Shown here piece after piece: positions 18,847 through 32,108 of a stretch of DNA of 64,000 nt. Source of the DNA: Candidatus Corynebacterium gallistercoris (lineage in GTDB: Bacteria > Actinomycetota > Actinomycetes > Mycobacteriales > Mycobacteriaceae); contig DXFZ01000057.1 in the NCBI GenBank assembly GCA_019114175.1, forward strand, positions 1 through 64,000, in the 5' to 3' direction. The notes beneath the pieces are model-generated. The model was given only the letters and a program-made list of their open reading frames with translations, did not search any database and had not been told where the DNA came from. The translations under genes and the position numbers were made by a program. The first letter of the stretch is position 1. Each line of letters opens with the position of its first letter.

Positions 18847-20060
18847 TGACTGAGCTTCTCACCCAGCTTCCCACCCTGCGCCTGTGCACCGCCGGTTCCG
18901 TGGATGACGGCAAGTCCACCTTCGTCGGCCGCCTGCTGCATGACACGAAGTCCATCCTGGCCGACCAGTACGAGTCCGTCGCCCGCGCCTCCAGCGCCAA
19001 GGGCCTAGAAAACCCGGACCTCTCCCTGCTGGTCGATGGCCTGCGCGCCGAGCGCGAACAGGGCATCACTATTGACGTGGCCTACCGCTACTTCGCCACC
19101 GATAAGCGCAGCTTCATCCTGGCCGATACCCCCGGGCATGTGCAGTACACCCGCAACACCGTCACCGGCCTGTCCACCTCTGAGCTGGTCATCGTGCTCG
19201 TGGACGCCCGCAATGGCGTGACGGAGCAGACCCGCCGCCACCTCACCGTCGCGGCGATGATGAAGATCTCCCACGTCATCGTGGCCGTCAACAAGATCGA
19301 TGCCGTGGACTACTCCGAGGAGGTCTTCAACTCCGTGGCGGCGGACATCCGCGGCCTCGAGCTGGACTTGCCAAACATCGACATCGTGCCCACCAGCGCC
19401 CTGCTGGGGGACAACGTGGTCGAGCGCAGCACCAACACGGCGTGGTACACCGGCCCCAGCGTCCTGGAGATCCTGGAGACCGCCCAGCCGGCCCAGCACT
19501 CCACCTCCACCGCCCGCTCCCTGCGCTTTCCCATCCAGGTGGTGCTGCGGGATCACGCCACGGATTACCGCGGGTACGCGGGCCGCGTCGCCGCGGGCCG
19601 GGTTGCGGTGGGCGATGCTGTCAAGGCTGGCGGTTGGGATGCGGTTATCTCAGGTATCGACGGCCCCGCCGGCTCCCAGGACCACGCCGAGCGCGGGGAG
19701 TCCGTCACGCTTCTGCTGGATCGCGAGATTGACCTATCCCGGGGTGACCTCATCGCCGGCGAGGACGCGCCTCAGCCGCGGCAGCAGTTCACCGCCACCG
19801 TCTTCCACCTCTCCGACACTCCGGTGCAGCTGCGCGGGACGGTGCTGGTCCGGTACGGCTCCGCCCTCGTCCGCGGCCGCGTGGACGCGATCAGCGAAGG
19901 CCGGGATTCCCTGCAGCTCAATGACATCGCCACCGTGACCATCACCGTGGCGGAGCCACTGCCGGTGGAGCAGTACCGCCGCGGCGGCAAGGTGGGCAGC
20001 CTGCTGCTCATCCACCCCGCCAGCGGCGATACCCTCACCGCCGGATTGGTGGAGGGATAA
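18846..20060 (+). CDS. cysN: Sulfate adenylyltransferase large subunit CysN (GTPase)
   Basis: A 404-residue EF-Tu-like GTPase that drives APS formation. G1 is GSVDDGKST, G3 is DTPGH (ILADTPGHVQYTRN), and G4 is NKID. Two C-terminal beta-barrel domains follow. Length excludes a fused APS kinase (CysC), consistent with the APS-reductase route. Confidence 0.95.
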   Translation: MTELLTQLPTLRLCTAGSVDDGKSTFVGRLLHDTKSILADQYESVARASSAKGLENPDLSLLVDGLRAEREQGITIDVAYRYFATDKRSFILADTPGHVQYTRNTVTGLSTSELVIVLVDARNGVTEQTRRHLTVAAMMKISHVIVAVNKIDAVDYSEEVFNSVAADIRGLELDLPNIDIVPTSALLGDNVVERSTNTAWYTGPSVLEILETAQPAQHSTSTARSLRFPIQVVLRDHATDYRGYAGRVAAGRVAVGDAVKAGGWDAVISGIDGPAGSQDHAERGESVTLLLDREIDLSRGDLIAGEDAPQPRQQFTATVFHLSDTPVQLRGTVLVRYGSALVRGRVDAISEGRDSLQLNDIATVTITVAEPLPVEQYRRGGKVGSLLLIHPASGDTLTAGLVEG

Positions 20061-20064
20061 GCCC

Positions 20065-20706
20065 ATGAGCCTTCCCATCGTGTGCCTGGCCCACGGCTCC
20101 CGCCACCCGCGCGCGGACGACGCGGTGGCCGAGCTCTGCCAGGCGCTCGGTGGGCACGCGCAACCGGCGTACCTAGACTTCAACCCCCGCACGCTCACCA
20201 ACGTCGCGCACCTCTTGGCGGCGCAAGGTCACGCGGAGGCCGTGGTGGTCCCGCTGCTGTTCACGGACGCGTTCCACATGCGCCACGACGTGCCGGAAGC
20301 CATCGCGGAGGCCGAAGCCGCCACTGGGGTCACCCTGCACCTCGCCCGGGGCCTCGGCACCGGCGGGGACATGGTGGAGATCGCCGCGGCCCATACCCGG
20401 GAGCACCTGCGCCGCGAGCACACCCAACTGGCCGTGTTCAACGTGGGCAAACCCGTGCCGGACTTCGCCCGCGCCCTCGCCGACGCACTCGGGCTGGACC
20501 GCGGCCGCAGCTTCTCCTTCGGCCAGGAGGACCAGCTCCTTGACTTCGCCGACCCCACCACCACCTGCGTGGTCCCCCTCTTCGTGTGCCCGGGAATCCT
20601 GTGGGACGGGCTGTGTCACCGAATGCCCAGCGGACTGGCCCGTGCGCCGCACCTCGGTGCGGCGATCGCGCCAGCCGTCCACGCCAGAGCCGAATCCGCA
20701 CGTTAG
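20065..20706 (+). CDS. cysY: CysY, CbiX-type sirohydrochlorin ferrochelatase
   Basis: A 213-residue chelatase of the CbiX/SirB type that would insert iron into sirohydrochlorin for the siroheme of CysI. Metal-binding motifs are LAHGSRHPRADD near residue 8 and PLLFTDAFHMRHDVPE near residue 65. It lies 4 bp after cysN in the sulfate-reduction operon, the position occupied by cysY in C. glutamicum. Confidence 0.88.
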   Translation: MSLPIVCLAHGSRHPRADDAVAELCQALGGHAQPAYLDFNPRTLTNVAHLLAAQGHAEAVVVPLLFTDAFHMRHDVPEAIAEAEAATGVTLHLARGLGTGGDMVEIAAAHTREHLRREHTQLAVFNVGKPVPDFARALADALGLDRGRSFSFGQEDQLLDFADPTTTCVVPLFVCPGILWDGLCHRMPSGLARAPHLGAAIAPAVHARAESAR

Positions 20707-20718
20707 GACACACACCCC

Positions 20719-21660
20719 ATGAAGCTTCTCATTTTCGCCCTCGTTGGGCTCGCCGCACAGCTGGTCGATGGCGCCCTAGGCATGGCCTTCGGCGTCACCG
20801 CCACGACCCTCCTCATCTTCTCCGGCCTGGGCCCCGCCCACGCCTCCGCCGCCGTGCACTTCGCGGAAGTCGGCACCACCTTATTCTCCGGCCTGAGCCA
20901 CTGGCGGCTGCGCAACGTGCACTGGCCCACCGTCATCGCCCTAGGCCTCCCCGGCGCTGCCGGCGCATTCACCGGCGCGTACGTGCTCTCCAACCTGTCC
21001 ACCAAGGCTGCCGAGCCCGTGGTCTCCACCATCCTGGTTCTGCTCGGCGCTTACGTGCTCGTCCGCTCCGTCGCCGTGCCGTGGCGGGGCGTGAAGGATG
21101 TTCAGCCCGCTAGCTCCACCCGCCGCTCCCGCGCCGGGCTGGCCGCCCTGGGCCTGACTGGCGGCTTCCTGGACGCCTCCGGCGGTGGCGGCTGGGGCCC
21201 GGTGACCACCTCCACGCTGATGAGCGTGGGCAAGGCGGAGCCGCGCCGCATCATCGGCACAGTCAACACGGCGGAGTTCCTCGTGGCCGTGGCTGCCTCC
21301 GCAGGCTTCTTGTTCGGCATGGGTGACGAGCTCGTGCAGTCCTGGCAGCCGGTGGTCGGGTTACTCGTCGGAGGGGCGATCGCCGCTCCTGTGGCGGCGT
21401 GGGCTGTCACCGTCATCAAGCCAGAGGTCTTGGGCGGGGTGGTCGGCGCGCTGCTCATGTTCTTGAACTCCACGCGGTTGATCAACTACTTCGGCTTCGC
21501 AGGGGTCATCGCGGTGATCGTGGTGGGCCTGGCCGTGATCGTCGCCCTGGTTCTCGTTCGCAAGCGCAGCCTGCTGGAGCGGTCCATCGTCGGCGATGAG
21601 GGTGGGGAAGGGGAGGTGCGGGGTGGCGTCGCCGAAAAAGAAAAGGAGAAAGTGAGGTAG
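20719..21660 (+). CDS. cysZ: CysZ, TauE/SafE-type sulfate permease
   Basis: A 313-residue membrane protein with eight or nine hydrophobic segments and the duplicated TauE/SafE (DUF81) pattern: QLVDGALGMAFGV at the start of the first half and TGGFLDASGGGGWGPV at the start of the second. It probably imports sulfate and ends the cys operon, as in C. glutamicum. This CysZ is unrelated in sequence to the E. coli protein of the same name. A charged tail (REKE-type) carries a copy of the dispersed repeat. Confidence 0.9.
   Translation: MKLLIFALVGLAAQLVDGALGMAFGVTATTLLIFSGLGPAHASAAVHFAEVGTTLFSGLSHWRLRNVHWPTVIALGLPGAAGAFTGAYVLSNLSTKAAEPVVSTILVLLGAYVLVRSVAVPWRGVKDVQPASSTRRSRAGLAALGLTGGFLDASGGGGWGPVTTSTLMSVGKAEPRRIIGTVNTAEFLVAVAASAGFLFGMGDELVQSWQPVVGLLVGGAIAAPVAAWAVTVIKPEVLGGVVGALLMFLNSTRLINYFGFAGVIAVIVVGLAVIVALVLVRKRSLLERSIVGDEGGEGEVRGGVAEKEKEKVR
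21622..21646 (-). repeat. Dispersed repeat at the 3' end of cysZ (inverted)
   Basis: GGTGGCGTCGCCG followed by AAAAAGAAAAGG. It encodes the non-conserved charged tail GGVAEKEKEK, in a different reading frame from the VAS-encoding copies. Confidence 0.55.
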
Positions 21661-21688
21661 TTCACTGATATTGCTGGGTGAATAATGG

Positions 21689-21704
21689 TGTGTTTCAAGG
21701 CACA
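21689..21704. promoter_or_regulatory. GlxR(CRP)-like site upstream of pta-ackA
   Basis: TGTGT-TTCAAG-GCACA resembles the GlxR consensus TGTGA-N6-TCACA with one mismatch per half. It lies 55 bp before the pta start. Carbon-source regulation of pta-ackA by GlxR, RamA and RamB is known in C. glutamicum; this particular site is my inference. Confidence 0.35.
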
Positions 21705-21758
21705 ATGGTGGGTGTGAACGATACAGCCCCCAAAGAAAATACTGAAAGGTTGGAATAA

Positions 21759-23177
21759 GTGCCCAGCAGTGCCACTATTAAGGCCATCATTTCCCCCATC
21801 GCCAGCGCGGCAGCCAAGCGCGCCAGCATCTTAGAGCAGGTGGGGGCAGTGGACATCTTTGACCACATCCGCCCCTCCGTGCCGGACTTCTCGGACGCGC
21901 TCGAGGCCGCCTACGGTGCCAGCGAGAACGCCGTGGTTGGTACCGGGGAGATCACTTTCGATTCTCGCCTCGCTGCCGCGACCGGTGCGGCGCACTTCCT
22001 CGTTGCAGGTGAGGAGGAGGATGCGACGGCACTCCAGCTCGCGTGCGGCCAACTCGTCCGCTCCGGGCGCACCCCGCGTGGCATCTGCGTTCTCGATGCG
22101 CCAACCGGGCTGTCCAACGCGCTCGAGGCAGAGGGCGTGGCCATCAAGTATTTGCCGCTGGATGAGGTCACCAGCGCCGAGCGCAAGTCCCCGGTGATCG
22201 GGCCGGAGCTGTTCGAGCGCAACCTCATCGCCAAGGCGCGCGCGAAGCAGGCGCACATCGTGCTGCCGGAGGGTGACGATGACCGCATCCTTACCGCCGC
22301 CCACCAGCTGCTGGAGCAGAAGGTGTGCAAGCTGACGATCCTGGGTGACCCGGACGCGATGGCCAGCCGCGCCAAGGAGCTGGGCCTGGACCTCTCGCGC
22401 GCCACCCTGACTGATCCCACCCAGGGCAACCAGCTGGAGGACTTCGCCGAGGAGTTCGCGGAGCTGCGCAAGCACAAGGGCGTGACGCTGGACGATGCGC
22501 GTGAGACGATGAAGGACATCAGCTACTACGCGACGATGATGATCCACAAGGGCCTGGCCGATGGCATGGTCTCCGGCGCGGCCCACACCACCGCGCACAC
22601 CATCAAGCCTTCCTTCCAGATCATCAAGACCGCCCCCGGTTCCACCGTGGTGAGCTCCATCTTCCTCATGGTCATGGACGGGGTGCTGTGGGCCTTCGGC
22701 GACTGCGCGGTGAACCCGAACCCCACCAGCGAGCAGCTAGCGGAGATCGCCGCCGTGTCCGCGAAGACCGCCGCGCAATTCGGCATTGAGCCGAAGGTGG
22801 CGATGCTGAGCTATTCCACCGGCACCTCCGGCGCCGGTGAGGACGTGGAGGCCGTGGCCGCCGCGGTGAAAAAGGCCCTGGAGGACAACCCTGACCTGCT
22901 GCTGGATGGGCCGCTGCAGTTCGATGCCGCCGTGGTGGAATCCGTGGGGCAGAAGAAGCTGCCGGGTTCTGACGTGGCCGGTAAGGCAACCGTGTTCATC
23001 TTCCCGGACCTGAACAGCGGCAACATCACCTACAAGGCCGTGCAGCGCACCGCCGATGCCCTGGCCGTGGGGCCGATCCTGCAGGGCCTGAACAAGCCCG
23101 TCAATGACCTCTCCCGCGGCGCGACCGTGCCGGACATTGTCAACACAGTGGCCATCACCGCCATCCAGGCCAGCTAA
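21759..23177 (+). CDS. pta: Phosphate acetyltransferase Pta
   Basis: Pta interconverts acetyl-CoA and acetyl phosphate. The 472-residue protein starts with GTG at 21759 behind an AAAGG site. It has a shortened N-terminal regulatory region and a complete C-terminal catalytic domain: [59 protein letters not shown], and [16 protein letters not shown]. The next gene, ackA, starts 20 bp later, giving the usual reversible acetate pathway. Confidence 0.96.
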   Translation: MPSSATIKAIISPIASAAAKRASILEQVGAVDIFDHIRPSVPDFSDALEAAYGASENAVVGTGEITFDSRLAAATGAAHFLVAGEEEDATALQLACGQLVRSGRTPRGICVLDAPTGLSNALEAEGVAIKYLPLDEVTSAERKSPVIGPELFERNLIAKARAKQAHIVLPEGDDDRILTAAHQLLEQKVCKLTILGDPDAMASRAKELGLDLSRATLTDPTQGNQLEDFAEEFAELRKHKGVTLDDARETMKDISYYATMMIHKGLADGMVSGAAHTTAHTIKPSFQIIKTAPGSTVVSSIFLMVMDGVLWAFGDCAVNPNPTSEQLAEIAAVSAKTAAQFGIEPKVAMLSYSTGTSGAGEDVEAVAAAVKKALEDNPDLLLDGPLQFDAAVVESVGQKKLPGSDVAGKATVFIFPDLNSGNITYKAVQRTADALAVGPILQGLNKPVNDLSRGATVPDIVNTVAITAIQAS

Positions 23178-23197
23178 AGAAAGGACTGACAGCTTTC

Positions 23198-24402
23198 ATG
23201 TCTGACAACACCCAGTACGTGCTGGTGCTCAACTCCGGCTCCAGCTCCATCAAGTTCCAGGTGCTAGACCCCAGCGCTGATGCTTCCGAGCCGCCGTTCG
23301 TCAGCGGCATCGTGGAGCGCATCGGTGAGGAGCGCGGCCACATCAAGATCAAGACCGGCGGCGAGGTCGCGGAGGATTCCCACCCGATCCGCAGCCACTC
23401 CGTGGGCCTGGAGCGCGCCTTCGGCATGATGGGCCGCATGGGCGTGGGGCCGCAGGACCTGAACCTGGTGGCAGTGGGCCACCGCGTGGTGCACGGCGGC
23501 AACACCTTCACCGAGCCGGTCATCATCGACAAGGACGTGTTGGCGAAGCTGAAGGAGCTCATCCCGCTGGCGCCGCTGCACAACCCGGCGAACATCGATG
23601 GCATCGAAAACGCCCACGCGCTGCTGGAGGACATCCCGCACGTGGCCGTGTTTGATACCGCGTTCTTCTCCACCCTCCCGGAGGCGGCGGCGAACTACGC
23701 CATCAACAAGGAAGTCGCCGAGGAGCACAACATCCGCCGTTACGGCTTCCACGGCACCAGCCACCACTACGTGTCCGACAAGGTGCCGGGCCTGCTGGGC
23801 AAGCCCGCTGACGAGGTCAACCAGATCACCCTGCACCTGGGCAACGGTGCCTCCGCCGCCGCGATCAAGGGCGGCCGGGCCGTGGACACCACGATGGGCC
23901 TGACCCCGCTGGCCGGCCTGGTGATGGGCACCCGCTCCGGTGACATTGACCCGGGCATCATCTTCCACCTGCGCCGCTCTGCCGGCATGAACGTCGATGA
24001 GATTGACACCCTGCTCAACCGCCAGTCTGGCTTGAAGGGCGTGGCCGGTGTCAATGACTTCCGCGAGCTGGATAAGCTCGTGGAGCAGGGCAACGAGGAC
24101 GCGAAGCTGGCCTACGATATCTACATCCACCAGCTGCGCCGCTTCATCGGCTCCTACATGCTGATCCTGGGCGGGGTGGATGCCATCACCTTCACCGCCG
24201 GCGTGGGTGAGAACGCGGTGAACGTGCGCCGCGATGCGCTGGCTGGGCTGGAGAAGTTCGGCATCGTCATTGACGAGGCGCGCAATGAGAACCGCGAGGG
24301 CGTGGAAGGCGCCCGGGAGATCTCCACGGATGACTCTGACGTGAAGGTCTTCGTGGTTCCCACCAACGAGGAGCTGGCCATCGCCCGCCAGGCCGCGGAG
24401 CT

Positions 24403-24409
<7 letters not shown>
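23198..24409 (+). CDS. ackA: Acetate kinase AckA
   Basis: AckA makes ATP and acetate from acetyl phosphate, or the reverse during growth on acetate. The 403-residue protein has [11 protein letters not shown] at the N-terminus, [61 protein letters not shown] and FTAGVGENA. It is convergent with pknG, 8 bp separating the stops. Confidence 0.97.
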
Positions 24410-27739
<3,330 letters not shown>

Positions 27740-27740
27740 A

Positions 27741-29114
27741 TCAGAGGAACTCCTGCAGACGAGGGCGCGTGCCCAGCACCACGCACAACGCGGAAATGAC
27801 GGTCAGCAGCAGCACCAAGTTGGCCACGCGGCCGGCGGCGGTGCGGCCCTCCACCAGGAGGTTGCGCAGGTCCTTGCGGGTGTCATCGATCATGGCGGAG
27901 AGCTGCCGATCCAGGGTGTCAAAGCTGCGGGTGCCGCCCTCTGCATCGGTCGTGGTGGCCAGCGCGGTGTTGAGCGCCTCCGAGTAGCGCCCGTTCTGCA
28001 GCTGGGAGACCATGATTGAGTGGGCCTTGTCCCACTGCAGCACGGCCTCCCGTGCCGCGTCGATGCGCTCCGGGGAGCCCACCGTGCCGCGCAGGTCATC
28101 CAGGGTGGAATCGAGGCTGGCCATCGTGTCAGAGAACGCGGCCTGGCGCTCCGAATCATAGTCCCGCTCAATGAGGCCCAGCGCCTCCTGGGTGCGGGCC
28201 TGCTGGACTTGGATACGGGCCTGGGTGAGGCTTTCCAGGGGCTGCACGGATTCCTGAACATTCTGGTTGCCCGCGTTCCACAGCATGACCGAGGACACGG
28301 AGGTCCACAGGAGGGCGAAGACCATGAGACCGGTGGCGGTGAGGTAGCCCACGTTGAGCCGCCGGTTGGTCATCGCCGCCAGCCAGAACTGGGCCAGGAT
28401 GAGCATGATGACCGCCGCCACTAGGCCGGACAGTGGGAACCACATGGGGGTGACCAGGCGGGATTGCTGGTCCGAGACGCGCTTGGAGGTGCGCTGGTAG
28501 AGCTCTTCTGCCGCCGGCAGCATGGTCTCCTGCATGAGCGCTGAACCCTGGGAGAGGTAGGAGGCGCCCACGGGGTTGCGCAGCCGGTCGTTGGTCTGTG
28601 CGTTGGAGATCAGCTGCACGTATTCCGGCAGGGCCGTTTGAATCTTGATCACCAGGTGCATCTCCCGCGAGTCCGGGTCATCGATGCCGCTGGTGGCGCG
28701 GATGACGGCGGAGGAGGCATCCTGCATGGCCTCATGATACGCCGCCACGGAGGAGTAGTCCCCCGTGTTCTTCTGCAGGAAGCTCGTGGTGGCCACGGAA
28801 TCCGCCACGGACAGGGAGTTGAACAGCTCCTGGGAGGCGTTGGAGAGCGGCTCCGTGCGGGAGACCAGGCCATTGAGTTGGTCCTGGCGGCTTTCCGAAC
28901 TGATGACCATGGCCCCACCGGCGGCCAGGATGGCGATGACCAAGATGGTGGAGACGATGGAGAGCTTGCCGGGGGAGGTGCGGGCGAAGCGCAGGAAACG
29001 CCGCGGGGCCTCCAGGGCGGGGCCAACGAGACCGCGGAACGAGCGCCCGCGACCGGCTGGCGAATCATCGCGATCCAACCACCGGTCGGCCTCGAACGTG
29101 GACACTGGGGGCAT
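27741..29114 (-). CDS. glnX: GlnX, transmembrane signalling protein of the PknG pathway
   Basis: A 457-residue membrane protein with four clear hydrophobic helices: near residue 52 (SIVSTILVIAILAAGG), two close together in the middle (about 230-280), and one near the C-terminus. Large extracytoplasmic helical regions lie between them, resembling chemoreceptor sensor domains. It is first in the glnX-glnH-pknG order on the minus strand, with 1-bp and overlapping junctions, so the three are co-transcribed. It is expected to pass the GlnH ligand state across the membrane. Confidence 0.9.
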   Translation of the reverse strand: MPPVSTFEADRWLDRDDSPAGRGRSFRGLVGPALEAPRRFLRFARTSPGKLSIVSTILVIAILAAGGAMVISSESRQDQLNGLVSRTEPLSNASQELFNSLSVADSVATTSFLQKNTGDYSSVAAYHEAMQDASSAVIRATSGIDDPDSREMHLVIKIQTALPEYVQLISNAQTNDRLRNPVGASYLSQGSALMQETMLPAAEELYQRTSKRVSDQQSRLVTPMWFPLSGLVAAVIMLILAQFWLAAMTNRRLNVGYLTATGLMVFALLWTSVSSVMLWNAGNQNVQESVQPLESLTQARIQVQQARTQEALGLIERDYDSERQAAFSDTMASLDSTLDDLRGTVGSPERIDAAREAVLQWDKAHSIMVSQLQNGRYSEALNTALATTTDAEGGTRSFDTLDRQLSAMIDDTRKDLRNLLVEGRTAAGRVANLVLLLTVISALCVVLGTRPRLQEFL

Positions 29115-29123
29115 GGGGCGATT

Positions 29124-29140
29124 ATATACGTTTTGTATAT
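29124..29140. promoter_or_regulatory. Inverted repeat in the glnX/ABC divergent promoter region
   Basis: ATATAC-GTTTT-GTATAT is a perfect 6+6 inverted repeat, 10 bp from the glnX start and about 35 bp from the ABC gene. Its size fits a dimeric repressor such as a GntR/YtrA- or PadR-type protein, but no such gene is in the window. It may instead be an AT-rich promoter element. Confidence 0.4.
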
Positions 29141-29175
29141 GTTAGGAATGATTTATCTGTGGCACACTGGTGGTT

Positions 29176-30135
29176 ATGATTAAAGTCAGCTCACTGACAA
29201 AATCCTATGGCTCCACCACAGTGGTGGATGACCTAGACTTTGAGGTCAGGCCCGGAATTGTTACCGGATTTTTGGGGCCCAACGGCGCCGGAAAATCCAC
29301 CACTATGCGCATGATCGTGGGGTTGGATGATCCCACGAGTGGTTATACGCGCATCGATGGAAAGCACTATTCCGAATACAAGCGCCCCCTGGAGAAGGTG
29401 GGGACTCTCCTGGACGCGAAGTGGATCCACCCTAACCGCTCCGCCGCGGCGCACCTGAAGTGGATCGCCGCGGCCAATGGCATTTCCACCAAGCGGGTGG
29501 ATGAGGTGCTGGGCCTGGTGGGCTTGAGTGACGTGGCCGGCCGCAAGGCGGGCCGCTTCTCCCTGGGCATGGGGCAGCGCCTGGGGTTGGCCGCAGCCCT
29601 GCTGGGGGACCCTGAGGTGCTCATCTTGGACGAGCCGGTCAACGGCCTGGATCCGGAGGGCATCCGTTGGGTCCGTGACTTCGTCCGCGCGCTCGCCGCT
29701 GAGGGCCGCACCGTGATGGTGAGCTCCCACCTGCTCAGCGAGATGGCGCTGACCGCCGATCACCTCATAGTGATTGGCAAGGGCAAGCTGGTGGCCAATT
29801 CCAGCACGCACGAGTTCATCAAGAACGCCTCTGAGGCCACCACGGTGGTGCGCAGCGAACACATGGCTGAGCTGCGCAGCGCGCTGCAGGAGGAAGAGGT
29901 GGAGTTCACCACCGATACCGATGCCGATGGGCGCGAGATCATCCAGGTGCCCAACAAGGACTCCGACTGGGTGGGGGCCTTGGCCTACACCTACGGGCTG
30001 CTGCTCCATGAGCTGACGGAGAAGCGCCCCAGCCTGGAGGACGCCTTCATGCGCATGACTGGCCACGCCGTGGAGTACCACGCCGATGCCCCGGCTGCCC
30101 CGATCATCCCAACCGCAGAGGAGACCAATGCTTAA
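29176..30135 (+). CDS. ABC-2 exporter ATP-binding protein
   Basis: A 319-residue ATPase: Walker A GPNGAGKST, a Q-loop region around GTLLDAKWIHPN, signature FSLGMGQRLGLAAALLG, Walker B VLILDEPVNGLDPEG and the switch His in VSSHLLSEM. A C-terminal extension of about 90 residues matches the BcrA/DrrA-like group. The ATG at 29176 is preferred to the GTG two codons upstream. The stop overlaps the permease gene by 8 bp. The substrate is unknown; related systems export peptides or confer bacteriocin or antibiotic resistance. Confidence 0.9.
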   Translation: MIKVSSLTKSYGSTTVVDDLDFEVRPGIVTGFLGPNGAGKSTTMRMIVGLDDPTSGYTRIDGKHYSEYKRPLEKVGTLLDAKWIHPNRSAAAHLKWIAAANGISTKRVDEVLGLVGLSDVAGRKAGRFSLGMGQRLGLAAALLGDPEVLILDEPVNGLDPEGIRWVRDFVRALAAEGRTVMVSSHLLSEMALTADHLIVIGKGKLVANSSTHEFIKNASEATTVVRSEHMAELRSALQEEEVEFTTDTDADGREIIQVPNKDSDWVGALAYTYGLLLHELTEKRPSLEDAFMRMTGHAVEYHADAPAAPIIPTAEETNA

Positions 30136-30937
30136 CGTCATCCGCTCCGAAAGCATCAAGCTCCGCAGCACCAAGGCCATCTGGTGGACCAGCGCGCTCA
30201 TCGTGCTGTTCTCCCTGGCCTGGGCGCTCCTCATGGGGCTCGCCTCCTCCTCCGGCATCAAGAGCGCACAAGAAAGCAATGACCCGGAACTGTACGCTTC
30301 GCTCGTCGCCGGGGTGAACAACGATGGCGCGCTCGCGGGGTACCTCTTCTTCGGCCTCATGGTCGTCATGATCCAGGGCGTGATGCTGGTGACCAGCGAG
30401 TATGGCACCAACACCTCCAAGACCACCCTCCTGGCCACCCCGACGCGCTGGCAGGTTCCGCTGGCAAAGTACGTGGTGTACGGCGTCATCGCCAGCGTGC
30501 TGAGCCTCATCTCCGCCGTGGGGTCCATCCTCATGTTCCGTTGGTCGCTGAGCTGGGGCCTCGATGATGAGGAATTGCTCAGCAGGGTTTCTTTTTCGGG
30601 CGACGCCTGGACCGTCATCGGGCTCATCGTCCTCTATACGGTGCTGACCGTGGGCGTGGCGATCGGCGTGGGATACCTCGTCCGCCACACCGCGGGCGCC
30701 ATCGCGACACTGCTGTTGTGGAACCTCGTCATCGAAGGCGCGCTGGTGCCGATGCTGCCCAAGGTGCGGGACTGGCTGCCGCCCTACATGCCCTTCAATA
30801 ACGCCACCCACGCCGTGCGCTTGAACGATGTGGCCGACGCACCCTGGGGGCACACCGGTTCCATGGTGTACTTCGCCGCATGGGCGCTTGTCATCTTCCT
30901 CGCCGGTCTGATCGTGCTCAAGAAGCGCGATGCCTAA
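30128..30937 (+). CDS. ABC-2 exporter permease
   Basis: A 269-residue membrane protein with six hydrophobic segments, starting MLNVIRSESIKLRSTKAIWWT, a common N-terminus of ABC-2 permeases encoded beside BcrA-like ATPases. It overlaps the ATPase gene by 8 bp upstream and the MFS gene by 8 bp downstream. A copy of the dispersed repeat lies at 30587-30607. Confidence 0.88.
   Translation: MLNVIRSESIKLRSTKAIWWTSALIVLFSLAWALLMGLASSSGIKSAQESNDPELYASLVAGVNNDGALAGYLFFGLMVVMIQGVMLVTSEYGTNTSKTTLLATPTRWQVPLAKYVVYGVIASVLSLISAVGSILMFRWSLSWGLDDEELLSRVSFSGDAWTVIGLIVLYTVLTVGVAIGVGYLVRHTAGAIATLLLWNLVIEGALVPMLPKVRDWLPPYMPFNNATHAVRLNDVADAPWGHTGSMVYFAAWALVIFLAGLIVLKKRDA
30587..30607 (+). repeat. Dispersed repeat in the ABC permease gene
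   Basis: GTTTCTTTTTCGG followed by GCGACGCC, encoding VSFSGDAW in a loop of the permease. The T-tract stands out in otherwise GC-rich coding DNA. Confidence 0.5.
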
Positions 30938-32108
30938 GGCGGCCGGACTCTCCCTGGCAACACTGTTAGGCCTGGCGCTGCTGGCAGCCGCCGGGCCTTT
31001 AGGCATGGACATGTTCCTGCCTTCTTTGCCGGAAATCACGAGGGAGTTTGAGACGACCGCGCCCACCACCCAGCTGGGCATCACCTCCTTCATGGTGGGG
31101 ATGGGGCTGGGGCAGCTAATCATCGGGCCGATGTCTGACCGGCTTGGCCGCAAGAAGCTCCTCATCGGCGGTGCCGTGGTGGGGCTGGGTGCGTCCCTGG
31201 TCTGCGCCACCGCGCCCACCGTGGGCGTGTGGATCATCGCCCGAGGGTTCCAGGGCGCGGCCGGCGGCACCGGCGTGGTGCTGGCCCGCGCGATGGTGGC
31301 GGACCGCAGCGAGGGCACTCAGGCCGCCAAGGCGTATTCGCTGATGATGACAATCGTGGGTGTCGCCCCCGTGCTCGCACCACTCATCGGTGCTGCCGTG
31401 GCGGGCATGAGCGGCTGGCGGGGAGTCTTTTGGCTCCTCGTGGCCATCGCCATCGCCCAATTGGCCGTGGCTGTGTGGCTGCCGGAATCCCACCCGGAGG
31501 ATCAGCGCACAGCGGGCGGCCCGGCCACTACGATCCGCGCGATGGGCAGTTTGCTGCGCATGCCCGCGTTCGTGGGGCACGCCATGGTCTTCGGACTGGG
31601 CTTTGGCGCGATGTTCGCGTTCATCGCAGGCTCCAGCGTGGTGCTGCAGGAGCAGCTGGGCTTGAGTGCCGCGGCCTATTCCGTCATGTTCGCGATGAAC
31701 GCCTCCGCGCTCATCCTCACCAACGTGGCAGGTGCCCGGCTGGTCAACCGCTTCCGCCCGCAGGCGCTGCAGCGCGCCGGGGTGATCCTCGTGAGCAGCG
31801 GCGCGGCCGCTCTAGTTGTGGTGACGTTCGCCGTGCCTGCGGCACCTGCCGTGGTTGCCTGCACGTTCGTTCTCACCAGCGGGACCGCGCTGTGCATGGT
31901 GCATAGCACCGCCCTGGCCCAAGGGCTTGCCCATGGGAAGCAGGGGGCAGCATCAGCCCTGTTGGGCGCGGTGCAATTTGCGGTGGGCGGATCGGTAAGC
32001 CCCGCCGTCGCCCTAGGAGAAAACACATTGCTCACCATGGCGATCGTGATGGCTGTGTGCGCAGCCGGCGCCGTGGCAGGAAGGTTGTTGGTGGCTGCGC
32101 GGGGCTAG
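30930..32108 (+). CDS. Bcr/CflA-type MFS multidrug transporter
   Basis: A 392-residue, 12-TM transporter. The N-terminus GPLGMDMFLPSLPEI and the loop GPMSDRLGRKKLLIGG (motif A) are typical of Bcr/CflA drug:proton antiporters. It overlaps the ABC permease by 8 bp, so it is co-transcribed with the exporter, and it is convergent with a MarR regulator, overlapping it by 4 bp. Confidence 0.88.
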   Translation: MPKAAGLSLATLLGLALLAAAGPLGMDMFLPSLPEITREFETTAPTTQLGITSFMVGMGLGQLIIGPMSDRLGRKKLLIGGAVVGLGASLVCATAPTVGVWIIARGFQGAAGGTGVVLARAMVADRSEGTQAAKAYSLMMTIVGVAPVLAPLIGAAVAGMSGWRGVFWLLVAIAIAQLAVAVWLPESHPEDQRTAGGPATTIRAMGSLLRMPAFVGHAMVFGLGFGAMFAFIAGSSVVLQEQLGLSAAAYSVMFAMNASALILTNVAGARLVNRFRPQALQRAGVILVSSGAAALVVVTFAVPAAPAVVACTFVLTSGTALCMVHSTALAQGLAHGKQGAASALLGAVQFAVGGSVSPAVALGENTLLTMAIVMAVCAAGAVAGRLLVAARG

